Shown here piece after piece: positions 1-7,290 of a DNA stretch of 14,381 nucleotides (the first letter of the stretch is position 1; each line of letters opens with the position of its first letter). Source of the stretch: JAJZJT01 sp049964655 (GTDB lineage Bacteria > Actinomycetota > Acidimicrobiia > Acidimicrobiales > RAAP-2); contig JBMFXC010000066.1 of assembly GCA_049964655.1 (NCBI GenBank), forward strand, positions 1-14,381, in the 5' to 3' direction. A program made the translations under genes and the position numbers. Below the pieces are notes generated by a model. That model had not been told where the DNA came from. It did no database searches and was given only the letters and a program-made list of their open reading frames with translations.

Positions 1-2
1 CG

Positions 3-848
3 GTCAGCCGGCTCATGGAGATCACCCGGCTCGGAGAGGGTGTCGATGCCACCGGCCGGCTGGCACCGGAGGCCATCGACCGGACCGTCGCCGTGCTGGA
101 GCGGTACCGGGTCGTCATGGATGGACACGGTGTCGAGCGAGGGCGTCTGGTGGCGACGTCGGCCGTGCGCGACGCGGAGAACGGGGCGGACTTCCTGCGG
201 GCCGCCGAGCAGGCTACCGGCATCGTCCCCGAGCTCCTCGACGGCGAGTCGGAGGGCCGACTGGCGATGGCGGGCGCGCTCGCCGACCTCGACGCCTCGG
301 CCGGGCCGTACCTGGTGCTCGACATCGGCGGGGGCTCCACCGAACTGGTGGCGGGCAGTGGTCCGGACGATCCCGACCTCGCCGTGGTGTCGCTCCAGCT
401 CGGCTGCGTGCGGGTGACCGAGCGGTGGCTGCACGGCGACCCACCGGCTCTCGACGAGCTGGCCGAGGCCGAGGAGGGGGTGGGCGTCCTGTTGGAGGGC
501 GTCGTCGCCCGACAGCCGCGCTTCAGGGAGGCCCGACGACTGGTCGGCTTGGCCGGCACCGTGTCGACGCTCGCCGCCCTGCGGTCGGGGCTCGTCCACT
601 ACGACCGCGACCAGGTGCACCACGCGGTCCTCCCGCGGACAGAGGTCGCCGAGTGGTACCACCGGTTGGCCACCGAGCCGGCGGCCGCCCGGCTAGCCCG
701 GGCGGGCATGGCCGCTGGTCGCCAGGATGTGATCGTGGGCGGCGTGCTGGTGCTCGACGCTGTCATGGTCCGCCTCGGCTTCGAGGAGTGCCTGGTGTCC
801 GAGTCGGACATCCTCGACGGCTTGGCGGCGTCGGTGCTCGGCGCGTGA
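3..848 (+). CDS. Ppx/GppA family phosphatase (exopolyphosphatase-like), 5' end outside window
   Basis: Family role: hydrolysis of the terminal phosphate of polyphosphate and/or of pppGpp in the cytoplasm; the sequence cannot separate the two. The reading frame is open from the left edge (VSRL, then MEITRLGEG), so the ATG at 15 is internal and the N-terminal segment with the first phosphate-binding motif (DIGTNS type) is missing, probably some 35-45 residues. Family motifs seen in order, numbering from that ATG: SAVRDAEN (about 49-56), DGESEGRLAMAGAL (about 76-89), the second phosphate-binding motif LDIGGGSTELV (about 102-112), LQLGCVRVTERW, LVGLAGTVSTLAAL, DQVHHAV, a GRQDVIVGG segment and the closing SESDILDGL. 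It ends at TGA, 122 bases before the next gene on the same strand. It is the short single-module actinobacterial form without the C-terminal HD domain of E. coli Ppx. Family assignment is near certain. Confidence 0.95.
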   Translation, partial: VSRLMEITRLGEGVDATGRLAPEAIDRTVAVLERYRVVMDGHGVERGRLVATSAVRDAENGADFLRAAEQATGIVPELLDGESEGRLAMAGALADLDASAGPYLVLDIGGGSTELVAGSGPDDPDLAVVSLQLGCVRVTERWLHGDPPALDELAEAEEGVGVLLEGVVARQPRFREARRLVGLAGTVSTLAALRSGLVHYDRDQVHHAVLPRTEVAEWYHRLATEPAAARLARAGMAAGRQDVIVGGVLVLDAVMVRLGFEECLVSESDILDGLAASVLGA

Positions 849-960
849 CGGTGGCGATGAAGGGGCGGGTGGTCCCAGACCGGTAGGCGCCTCGAGCCCG
901 GGGGCATGGTCGCGGGCGCCGCGTTGCACAGCTAACCTCAGGCGGTCCCGATGCACCTTG

Positions 961-966
961 AGGAGG
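961..966 (+). promoter_or_regulatory. Shine-Dalgarno site for the fused glycosyltransferase
   Basis: A perfect AGGAGG lies 4 nt before the GTG at 971. It decides that start: the translation MEVHICTIAARNYLPF begins right at the first beta strand of the sugar-transferase fold, and no nearer ATG would keep that strand. The spacer is slightly short. Confidence 0.65.
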
Positions 967-970
967 GCGG

Positions 971-3514
971 GTGGAGGTTCATATCTGCACGATCGCGGCG
1001 AGGAACTACCTCCCCTTCGTGCGCACGCTGGCCACGTCGTTCAGAGAGGTCCATCCGGACGGGCGGGTCTCTGCTCTCATCTTCGACGACATCGACTGTG
1101 TTGTAGGACCTGGTGAGCCCTTCGAGGTCGTGCGACTCGCCGACTTGGGCGAGGACGTCGGCGAGCTCCATCGTATGGCGATGATCTACGACGTCACCGA
1201 GTTCGCCACGGCGCTCAAGCCGTGGCTCCTCGAGACGCTCCTCGGATGCGGCTCGGAGGCCGTGCTCTACCTCGACCCCGATATCCAGGTCTTCTCTTCG
1301 CTTCATCCGCTCGCTGAGGCCACTGTCGCCAACGGGATCGCCCTCACACCCCATGTCGACACGCCGTTCCCGCTCGACGGCCGCAAGACCGAGGACCGGG
1401 CCATCCTGGCTGCCGGCATCTACAACCTCGGCTTCATCGGAGTCGCTGCCACCGCCGAGCCCTTCCTCCGCTACTGGAAGGAGAGGCTTCGTCGCGAGTG
1501 CAGGCTGGATCCGCAGAACATGCGCTTCGTCGACCAGCGCTGGATCGACTTCGTCCCCGGCCTCTTCGACCACGTGATCGTGCGTGAACCGCAGTACAAC
1601 GTCGCGTACTGGAACCTCCACGGACGGACCCTGGTCTGGACGGGAGCGGGCTACGAGGTAAATGGTCGTCCCCTTGCCTTCTATCACTTCAGCGGCTATT
1701 CGCCGTTCGCTCCTCATCTGCTGAGCAAGCACCAAGGCGACCGCCCACGGATCCTCCTCAGTGAGCATCCGGACCTCAGCCGGCTCTGCGAGCAGTATGC
1801 GGAACTTCTGCTCCGCAACGGAGCGACCGCCACCAGCGGGCCGGACTACGGCTTCGGCCATCTGGCCGATGGCACTCCGATCGACCCGATCATGCGGACG
1901 CTGTATCGCGACTGGCTCGAGCAGGCAGAGGACGCCCAGTGCAGCGAGCTTCCGCCAGACCCGTTCGAGCGGGCTGGCGCCGCCGAGCTGATCGTCCGGC
2001 TCAACGAGGCACCGGGCGTAGCCGGGGACCCTGGAAGGCTGACCCGCTACCTCGCCGCGCTGTACGCCAGCCGGCCCGACCTCCAGGCGGGCTTCCCCGA
2101 TCCTCAGTGGACGGATCACGACCGCTTCATGGAGGCGGTGGTGGCCGAGGCGTCGAACGGCGACATCCCTGCCCTGCTTGCCCGAGACCCCACTCCGCGC
2201 CAAGGAGAGGTCGACTCTGCCGTTCTGCCGGTGGCTGGCAGCGTGGCAGGGGAGTGGGCACCCGGCGACCGTCTGCGCCCCGGCATCATCGTCGCCGGGT
2301 ACCTCAATGCCGAGCTCGGTATCGGTGAGGGGGCTCGGCTCACCGTCGAAGCGGTGGCCGCAAGCGGGATTCCGTTTGCGACGGTCGGTTTCCGTGCGAC
2401 GGACAACCGCCAGTTCCACCCCTTCTCCGACACCGGTGCGAACGCTCGCGACCTCGACACCAACATCGTCGTCGTGAACGCCGACCAGTTCGCGCGCTTC
2501 GCCGTAGAGGCGGGTCCTCGCTTCTTCGCCGGCCGGTACACGATCGCCCAATGGGCGTGGGAGCTCGAGGAGTTCCCACGCCCGTTCTGGCCCGTCCTCG
2601 ACCTCGTGAGCGAAGTGTGGGCTGTTTCCGAGTTCGCCCGTTCGGCCATTGCTGCCGTCACGGACAAGCCGGTGCTCGCCTTCCCGCACCCCATCGTCCC
2701 ACCGGTCGTCGACGAGCATATCGACCGGGCTGCGCTGGGCCTGCCAGAGGGCTTCGTGTTCCTGTTCTGCTTCGACCTCTTCTCGATTTTCGAGCGCAAG
2801 AACCCCCTGGGGCTCATCGAGGCGTTCTGCCGCGCCTTCGCACCCGGGGAGGGGCCGACTCTTGTGTTGAAGGTCATCAACGGAGACACCTGCCTGAACG
2901 AGCTCGAGCATCTCCGCTGGGCGACGAGGGGGCGCAAGGATATTGTCTTGCTCGCCGACTACCTGCAGTACGACGAGCAAGCGGCGCTCATGGCGTTGTG
3001 TGACTGCTACGTCTCACTCCATCGCAGCGAAGGTTTCGGCCTGACCATGGCCGAGGCGATGGCACTGGGAAAGCCGGTGATCGCAACGGCGTACTCGGGG
3101 AACCTCGACTTCATGGACGAGTCGACCGCGTACCTCGTCCCGGTGACGATGACCTCCGTCCCGAAGGGATGCGATCCCTATCCCGTCGGAGCCCGGTGGG
3201 CCGAGCCCGATCTCGACGAGGCGGCCCGCTTGATGCGTGCCGTCGTCGATCACCCGGACGACGCCGCTGTCGTCGGGAAGCGCGCCCGACAATCGGTGCT
3301 GGCCAACCACGGCGTGGAGCGACGTGCTGAGTTCGTCAGGCGGCGCTTCGACGAGATCCAGCGCAAGCGGGCTGCGCTGATCCAAGTGGACCGGACGCAC
3401 TCGACGCGAGACCCGTCACAGCGCAGCAGGCCGCGCCGGTTCCTTGCCGGGGCGCGCTCGGCTGTCGAGCGGCTGGCCGGTTCCGAAGGGCGTGCCAATG
3501 GCCCCACGGGGTAA
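971..3514 (+). CDS. Two-domain glycosyltransferase (GT8-like domain fused to GT4 domain)
   Basis: 847 residues, GTG start. Residues 1-270 look like a GT-A, GT8-like nucleotide-sugar transferase: strand MEVHICTIAARNYLPF, then YLDPDIQVF with the metal-binding DxD at D102-P-D104, then an acceptor-site-like VDQRWIDFVPGLF and YHFSGYSPF. Residues about 285-420 are a linker with the dG.PI...R..YR and DPF motifs often seen in actinobacterial and cyanobacterial glycosyltransferases. From about residue 437 a GT-B domain of family GT4 starts (GIIVAGYLNAELGIGEGAR) and carries the EX7E motif HRSEGFGLTMAEAMALGKPV with E687 and E695. Inference: a cytoplasmic enzyme adding two sugars in succession, or one active and one accessory domain, in surface polysaccharide or glycolipid assembly. 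The last 40 residues are Arg-rich (RSRPRRFLAGARSAV) and might contact membrane. Donor and acceptor cannot be read from sequence. The gene converges on the next one with 42 bases between stops; a 5-bp hairpin (GACGT/ACGTC, 3515-3529) lies there without a T-tract. Confidence 0.9.
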   Translation: MEVHICTIAARNYLPFVRTLATSFREVHPDGRVSALIFDDIDCVVGPGEPFEVVRLADLGEDVGELHRMAMIYDVTEFATALKPWLLETLLGCGSEAVLYLDPDIQVFSSLHPLAEATVANGIALTPHVDTPFPLDGRKTEDRAILAAGIYNLGFIGVAATAEPFLRYWKERLRRECRLDPQNMRFVDQRWIDFVPGLFDHVIVREPQYNVAYWNLHGRTLVWTGAGYEVNGRPLAFYHFSGYSPFAPHLLSKHQGDRPRILLSEHPDLSRLCEQYAELLLRNGATATSGPDYGFGHLADGTPIDPIMRTLYRDWLEQAEDAQCSELPPDPFERAGAAELIVRLNEAPGVAGDPGRLTRYLAALYASRPDLQAGFPDPQWTDHDRFMEAVVAEASNGDIPALLARDPTPRQGEVDSAVLPVAGSVAGEWAPGDRLRPGIIVAGYLNAELGIGEGARLTVEAVAASGIPFATVGFRATDNRQFHPFSDTGANARDLDTNIVVVNADQFARFAVEAGPRFFAGRYTIAQWAWELEEFPRPFWPVLDLVSEVWAVSEFARSAIAAVTDKPVLAFPHPIVPPVVDEHIDRAALGLPEGFVFLFCFDLFSIFERKNPLGLIEAFCRAFAPGEGPTLVLKVINGDTCLNELEHLRWATRGRKDIVLLADYLQYDEQAALMALCDCYVSLHRSEGFGLTMAEAMALGKPVIATAYSGNLDFMDESTAYLVPVTMTSVPKGCDPYPVGARWAEPDLDEAARLMRAVVDHPDDAAVVGKRARQSVLANHGVERRAEFVRRRFDEIQRKRAALIQVDRTHSTRDPSQRSRPRRFLAGARSAVERLAGSEGRANGPTG

Positions 3515-3556
3515 GACGTGGAGGACGTCCAGAAGCTGAACGCCGTCGGAGGAAGC

Positions 3557-5488
3557 TCAGGGTGCTCGGTGCACCTGCAGAAGCCGAGGGACGTCGAACC
3601 AGACGACGACTCCGCCGGAGTGCTGACCGGGTCCGAGGGCCGCTGACACGTACCGGAGCACACCTGCAGGGTTGACGCCGATGGGGTCGACGACCACTGT
3701 CGCGACGCGGTAGACGGTGAGGAAGGTCCGCAGGTTCGTCGTGACGCCAGCGTTCAGCGGTGGGAAGCGGTCGAGGTCGCGTGGAGGTCCGCTGGGGCCC
3801 GGGGCGAAGGTGCTGTAGAAGATGGCCTGGACTTGCGTCGGGGCCAGCAGGCTCGGGCCAGACGTTGCCTGCTTATTCGATCCAGGGACGAACGCATCTC
3901 CCCCGATCAGCTTGAACCTCATCCCTGTTTCCACCTGTCCCATCATCGAGATGAGCTCAGTACCGACCGGGTAGGGGTAGGCGAGGACGACCGAACCGGG
4001 AGGGATGTTACGGACGGCCGAGCTGGTGTAAAAGGGCGGGATGTCGGTCGGCTTGCCGGCGTAGGGGAGCTGGGGGACGAGGGGTAGCAGGGCAATGGTG
4101 CCGACGAGGAAGGGCACCATGCTGCCGCGAGTTCGGTGCGCAGGCCTGCTGATGGTCCGCCGAGCTCGGTGGGTGCTTGCCAGCAGGTCGAGCCCGATGG
4201 CGAGGGCCGCCGCGGCGCAAAGCTGCATGAGCAGCGCGAAACGGACTGCCAAGACATCCTGTAGCAGGGGGACATTGTGGATGATCGCCAAAGGGAGCGG
4301 GACGTGAGTGTCGTGGCCGTCGATGGTCAGCGTGGGGCCTAGGGCCAGCACGAAGACGACGACGACCATGGTGGAGAAGAAGACCAGGAGGCGTGAACGG
4401 TGGAATCGCCACGTGAGCACGGCCAGCACAGCGAGCAGGGGGATGCCGAGGTAGAGACCGTTTTCGCCGGGGTTGGCTCCGGTCAGCGAATCGCCGTGTG
4501 CCTTGAGGGCGGCTGGGGAGAAGTGCTGGAAGCGCGTCGGCACGATTGGGCCGAGGAGGTCGCCCGGGTAGCGGGCCAAGCCCGAGAGGGCATGAGGTGG
4601 ACCAACAATGTGCTGGGGTCCGAGCACGGAGAACCAGAGCGGGTAGGCGAGGACGACGACGCCGACGAGGGCGGCATAGGCGCCAGCTACGAGCGCGTTC
4701 CTCAGGTGGCTCAAGACCTGCTGTCGGTTGGCCACAGCGAGTACGACGACCCCGCATGCCGCGACGATGGTCGTCATGGCGAGGACTTCGGCCGAGATGA
4801 AGTACTCGGCCGCGAGCAAGCCGCCGAGAAGGAGGCCGGTCCGGCGGGCGGGAAGCCTCTGGCGGACGAGGATTTCGTCGAGCACGGCGAGCACGAGTGG
4901 CGGGAGGAACGATGCGGTAAGAAACAGATGGCCCTGGCCTTCGGCGATCATGAACGGCGAAAACCCGTACAGGAGGCCGCCCACGAATGCTGTTCCCCAC
5001 GAGCTCACCCAGCGGCGGAGGACGAGGCACATCGAGAGCGCCGACGCCGCAAGGGCGAAAGCCAACAGCAAGTCGTACGTCGTGATCGTGCCGACGAGCA
5101 ACTGCAAGGGAGCGGACGCCACCCCGAGCAGCAAGGCGGTGGTGTTGATCGCCAGGTTGACGCCGTGGGGGTAGTTGAGCCAGCTAGTGAAGAGGGGGTT
5201 CCTGCCGTGGCTCAGTGCGTAGACGGGCCAGCGAAGGAACCAGACCTCCTGCTCCTGGTCCCCACAGGCACAGACAGGGAGACGATTGCCGACAAAGAGC
5301 ACGTTCGCGTAGGCAGCGATGGCGAGCCCGACGTAGGCGGCGGCGATGGTCGACACGACAACCCAGGTTCGCCGGGGGCGTTGGAGGCGGCGTGCAGTGT
5401 CGTCGCCAAACGGCCGTCCGGTAGTGCGGGCCGTCGTACCGAAGCCCGCGCGAGCTGGCGGGCGAGGAGGAAGAGACGCCAGCGGCAC
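3557..5488 (-). CDS. Polytopic GT-C-like membrane protein, putative glycosyltransferase
   Basis: 643 residues from the GTG at 5488. The frame stays open up to 5926, but residues upstream of this GTG are an Arg/Pro/Gly-rich low-quality stretch typical of non-coding high-GC DNA, so I reject the longer start. About twelve hydrophobic segments are visible, the first being the TIAAAYVGLAIAAY helix. The first outer loop carries acidic residues (D77, E79, E81 in CGDQEQEVWFLRW) followed by NPLFTSWLNYPHGVN, a layout typical of GT-C enzymes that use polyprenyl-phosphate sugars outside the membrane. Further motifs are GGLLYGFSPFMI and FISAEVLA. The last 150 or so residues after the final helix form a soluble domain (FYTSSAVRNIPPGSVVLAYPYP to the end). 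I recognise the type from actinobacterial genomes but cannot name a characterised member. It converges on the fused glycosyltransferase and may act in the same glycan pathway. Membrane protein: high confidence; glycosyltransferase: moderate. Confidence 0.82.
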   Translation of the reverse strand: MPLASLPPRPPARAGFGTTARTTGRPFGDDTARRLQRPRRTWVVVSTIAAAYVGLAIAAYANVLFVGNRLPVCACGDQEQEVWFLRWPVYALSHGRNPLFTSWLNYPHGVNLAINTTALLLGVASAPLQLLVGTITTYDLLLAFALAASALSMCLVLRRWVSSWGTAFVGGLLYGFSPFMIAEGQGHLFLTASFLPPLVLAVLDEILVRQRLPARRTGLLLGGLLAAEYFISAEVLAMTTIVAACGVVVLAVANRQQVLSHLRNALVAGAYAALVGVVVLAYPLWFSVLGPQHIVGPPHALSGLARYPGDLLGPIVPTRFQHFSPAALKAHGDSLTGANPGENGLYLGIPLLAVLAVLTWRFHRSRLLVFFSTMVVVVFVLALGPTLTIDGHDTHVPLPLAIIHNVPLLQDVLAVRFALLMQLCAAAALAIGLDLLASTHRARRTISRPAHRTRGSMVPFLVGTIALLPLVPQLPYAGKPTDIPPFYTSSAVRNIPPGSVVLAYPYPVGTELISMMGQVETGMRFKLIGGDAFVPGSNKQATSGPSLLAPTQVQAIFYSTFAPGPSGPPRDLDRFPPLNAGVTTNLRTFLTVYRVATVVVDPIGVNPAGVLRYVSAALGPGQHSGGVVVWFDVPRLLQVHRAP

Positions 5489-5500
5489 GAGGTGACGATA
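5489..5500 (-). promoter_or_regulatory. Candidate leaderless promoter -10 box of the GT-C-like gene
   Basis: On the minus strand TATCGT (5500-5495) fits the actinobacterial TANNNT -10 pattern. Six bases (CACCTC) separate it from the GTG at 5488, which places the expected transcription start on or next to the start codon, so the mRNA would be leaderless. No Shine-Dalgarno sequence precedes that GTG, in keeping with this. The -35 is poor: TCGAAC, 16 nt upstream, matches TTGACA at three of six positions. Confidence 0.35.
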
Positions 5501-6107
5501 CCTGAGCGGGGGTCGGGTTCGATGCCCCGGTGCGCTTCCTGGTGGTCTTTGTCCTCTCGCCCGGATGGTGGCAGGTGGTCTCTTCTCCGTCAGCCGAACA
5601 CCCTGCAGGCGGGACCTGTCGGGCTCGCTTGGCCTGCGCTCGGGTACCGTCACCGGACGGACGGATTCGCGGCCACGTCCAGCTCTGCCCGCTTGGGCCC
5701 CTGCTGATCGAGGTCGTGGAGAACACCGCTGGTGACACCGGGCGGAAGGTCCGCCACGAGCTCGACCGCAGGCACCTCTCCGAGGAGCCCATGGCGGCCC
5801 TGCTGGTCCCGAGCGCCACTCCCGACCGTCAGCTCGAGATGACGGGCGCGCATAGCGAGAGGCATCCTCGGATTGCCACCACGTCACGGGGGTCTCTCCG
5901 AGAGGTGGGAGTAGGCGATGGTCCACGCGTCGTGTCGGTCGGCGACGACCGGCGAGGGTCGTGAGCTGCGGAGACGGGTGTTGTGAGCGCCGCGGGTGGT
6001 CGTGCTGGGCCCGACGGATGCCGGACGCCTATCATCCTGCACGTGGGTCGAACCCTCGAGGTGGCTCGTTCCACTCCGTCCGTGCTGCCGGCGATGGGTG
6101 ACTGACG
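5501..6107. other. 600-base stretch without a supported gene
   Basis: Open frames exist on both strands but none shows a known family. The plus frame 5530-5964 has a coding-like middle (LLIEVVENTAGDTGRKVRHELDRR) with GC-rich third positions, but its start (MRFLVVFVLSPGWW) and end read like random high-GC translation. The minus frame 5865-5650 covers the same codons in reverse (LELTVGSGARDQQGRHGLLG). At most one can be real; I cannot choose. No repeat, tRNA or clear terminator is visible. The stretch separates divergent genes and should hold their promoters; TATCAT at 6030-6035 is a possible -10 for the acetyltransferase gene, without a recognisable -35. Confidence 0.5.
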
Positions 6108-6734
6108 ATGGTGTCGAGGATGCATGCACCGCTCCAACCGGTCGAGCTGGTCGGCTGGCGCGTACGGCTGCGGACATTGACCGAGCACGACTATCCGGCG
6201 TGGTCGGAGGTCCGTCGTCGGTGCCGCGAGTGGCTCGTGCCGTGGGAGCCGCGGTCCGCCGGCGCACCGCCGGCCCCCGAGGACGCCGCCAGCTTCGGCG
6301 TGCGCTGCAGCATGCGCGAGCGGGAGCGCCAGCTCGGGACCGGGTACGGCTTCGGCATCTTCGTCGGGGAGCGCTTCGGGGGGGAGATCACGCTGTCCTC
6401 GATCCAGCGTGGACCGTTCCAGCAGGCCTTCATCGGGTACTGGGTGGACCAGGAGCTCGCTGGTCAGGGGCTGGTTCCGGAGGCAGTCGTGCTCGTTCTG
6501 CAGTTCGCGTTCGAGGTGCTCTCGCTGCATCGTGTCGAGATTGCTATCGTCCCGCGCAACCATGCCAGCCGCAGGGTGGTCGAGAAGCTCGGCATCCGCT
6601 CCGAAGGCGTCGCTCTCGGCTATCTCGAGATCGACGGCGTCTGGGAGGACCACGTCCGCTATGCCATGACCTCCGAGGAGTGGCTGGTCCGACGCGATGC
6701 ACTCATCGGGCACTGGCTGCACCGATCGATCTGA
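6108..6734 (+). CDS. GNAT family N-acetyltransferase, RimJ/RimL-like
   Basis: 208 residues. Family role: transfer of an acetyl group from acetyl-CoA to an amine, in this subfamily often a protein N-terminus (ribosomal proteins S5, L7/L12), but also small molecules. Motifs: beta-1 strand VELVGWRVRLRTLTEHDY (13-29), a loop with the RimJ-type EWLVPWEP (41-48), FGIFVGERFGGEITLSSIQ (82-100), the acetyl-CoA pyrophosphate loop in YWVDQELAGQGLVPEAV (111-127, QGL at 120-122), HRVEIAIVPRNHASRRVVEKLGIRSEGV (141-168, N151 and the VVEKLG helix) and the closing DHVRYAM. The ATG at 6108 has only a weak GA/G-rich stretch (GATGGGTG) upstream; the ATG at 6120, four codons on, is an alternative. It stands alone, with about 600 empty bases before it and 556 after it. 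Substrate unknown. Confidence 0.92.
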   Translation: MVSRMHAPLQPVELVGWRVRLRTLTEHDYPAWSEVRRRCREWLVPWEPRSAGAPPAPEDAASFGVRCSMRERERQLGTGYGFGIFVGERFGGEITLSSIQRGPFQQAFIGYWVDQELAGQGLVPEAVVLVLQFAFEVLSLHRVEIAIVPRNHASRRVVEKLGIRSEGVALGYLEIDGVWEDHVRYAMTSEEWLVRRDALIGHWLHRSI

Positions 6735-6773
6735 CGAGCAGGACCGGGTGGAGCGGGCAGGCGGAGCAGGCAA

Positions 6774-6807
6774 CGGCATGCGTGCTCTAGCGCGAGGTGG
6801 CATGCCG
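6774..6807. repeat. 7-bp inverted repeat downstream of the acetyltransferase gene
   Basis: CGGCATG (6774-6780) and CATGCCG (6801-6807) are perfect complements separated by 20 nt, starting 40 nt after the stop codon at 6734. It could be part of a transcription end without a T-tract, or a protein-binding dyad. The stem is short, and chance is a fair explanation in this GC-rich DNA. Confidence 0.3.
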
Positions 6808-7273
6808 AGACGCCGAGGCGAGAACCACTACTGCTTCGAGGGCGGCAGGGCGCCCGTCGAGCAGCGGCCGACCCGAGAGGGCGCAAGGTCCGGGGCTGGA
6901 GTCCGCTGTCCAGCGGGTTGCTGCTCCATCCAGGACCGAGCAGTGTGGTGGGTCGGGGATGCGATTGGCACCTTCCGGCATCGTGGTGGCCATGGGTGCC
7001 CTCCGGTCACGCGGGTGGAGGAGCCTGGCGATGTCGGCGGACGACGACGTCGTCGCCCCCTCCGCATCGACCCAGGTGACGACGTAGCGGCGGCAAAGCA
7101 ACTCGCAGACGAGGACGGCGAACGTGGCAGAGGTAACGGTCTGCCCGGACGGGCCAGCGCGGTCGGAGAGCAGATTGCCTCAGTGGTGGAAGGTCAGACC
7201 GGAGGGAGGGTGGAGCGCACTGTGCGGACCGGCTCCGACCGAGTAGAGGGCCTCGCGCCGTCGTGCCGCGGTC

Positions 7274-7279
7274 GAGGAG
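7274..7279 (+). promoter_or_regulatory. Shine-Dalgarno-like site for the PIG-V-like gene
   Basis: GAGGAG lies 11 nt before the GTG at 7291, at the long end of the usual range. It favours that GTG over the ATG at 7372 (28 codons on), which has no purine-rich sequence before it. The first membrane helix follows either start, so topology does not decide. Confidence 0.4.
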
Positions 7280-7290
7280 CCTAGAGCCGA

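Larger units (their letters stand above)
6735..7290. other. 556-base stretch without a supported gene
   Basis: It lies between two plus-strand genes. The plus frame 6697-7284 is Arg/Gly-rich and unconvincing. A minus frame, open from a stop at 7183-7181 down to 6787 and enterable at the TTG at 7101, translates more naturally at first (TVTSATFAVLVCELLCRRYVV, and further on TWVDAEGATTSSSADIARLL), with mostly G or C at third positions, then decays. It has no recognised family and no good start, so I do not call it a gene; it could be a decayed remnant. An inverted repeat at 6774-6807 is listed separately. Confidence 0.45.

Noticed and set aside
938..2980. 680-residue open frame antisense to the fused glycosyltransferase
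   Set aside because: It is a mirror frame of a clearly identified gene in high-GC DNA, acidic/Arg-rich and without family motifs.
3515..3529. Terminator between the convergent genes
   Set aside because: The stem GACGT/ACGTC is only 5 bp and no T-tract follows on either strand.
4400..5707. 435-residue plus-strand open frame opposite the GT-C-like membrane protein
   Set aside because: Composition is charged low-complexity sequence mirroring the hydrophobic codons of the real gene; no motif.
5489..5926. N-terminal extension of the GT-C-like protein to the ATG at 5926
   Set aside because: The 146 extra residues are Arg/Pro/Gly-rich with no hydrophobic pattern, and a -10 box with a leaderless GTG at 5488 is a better start.
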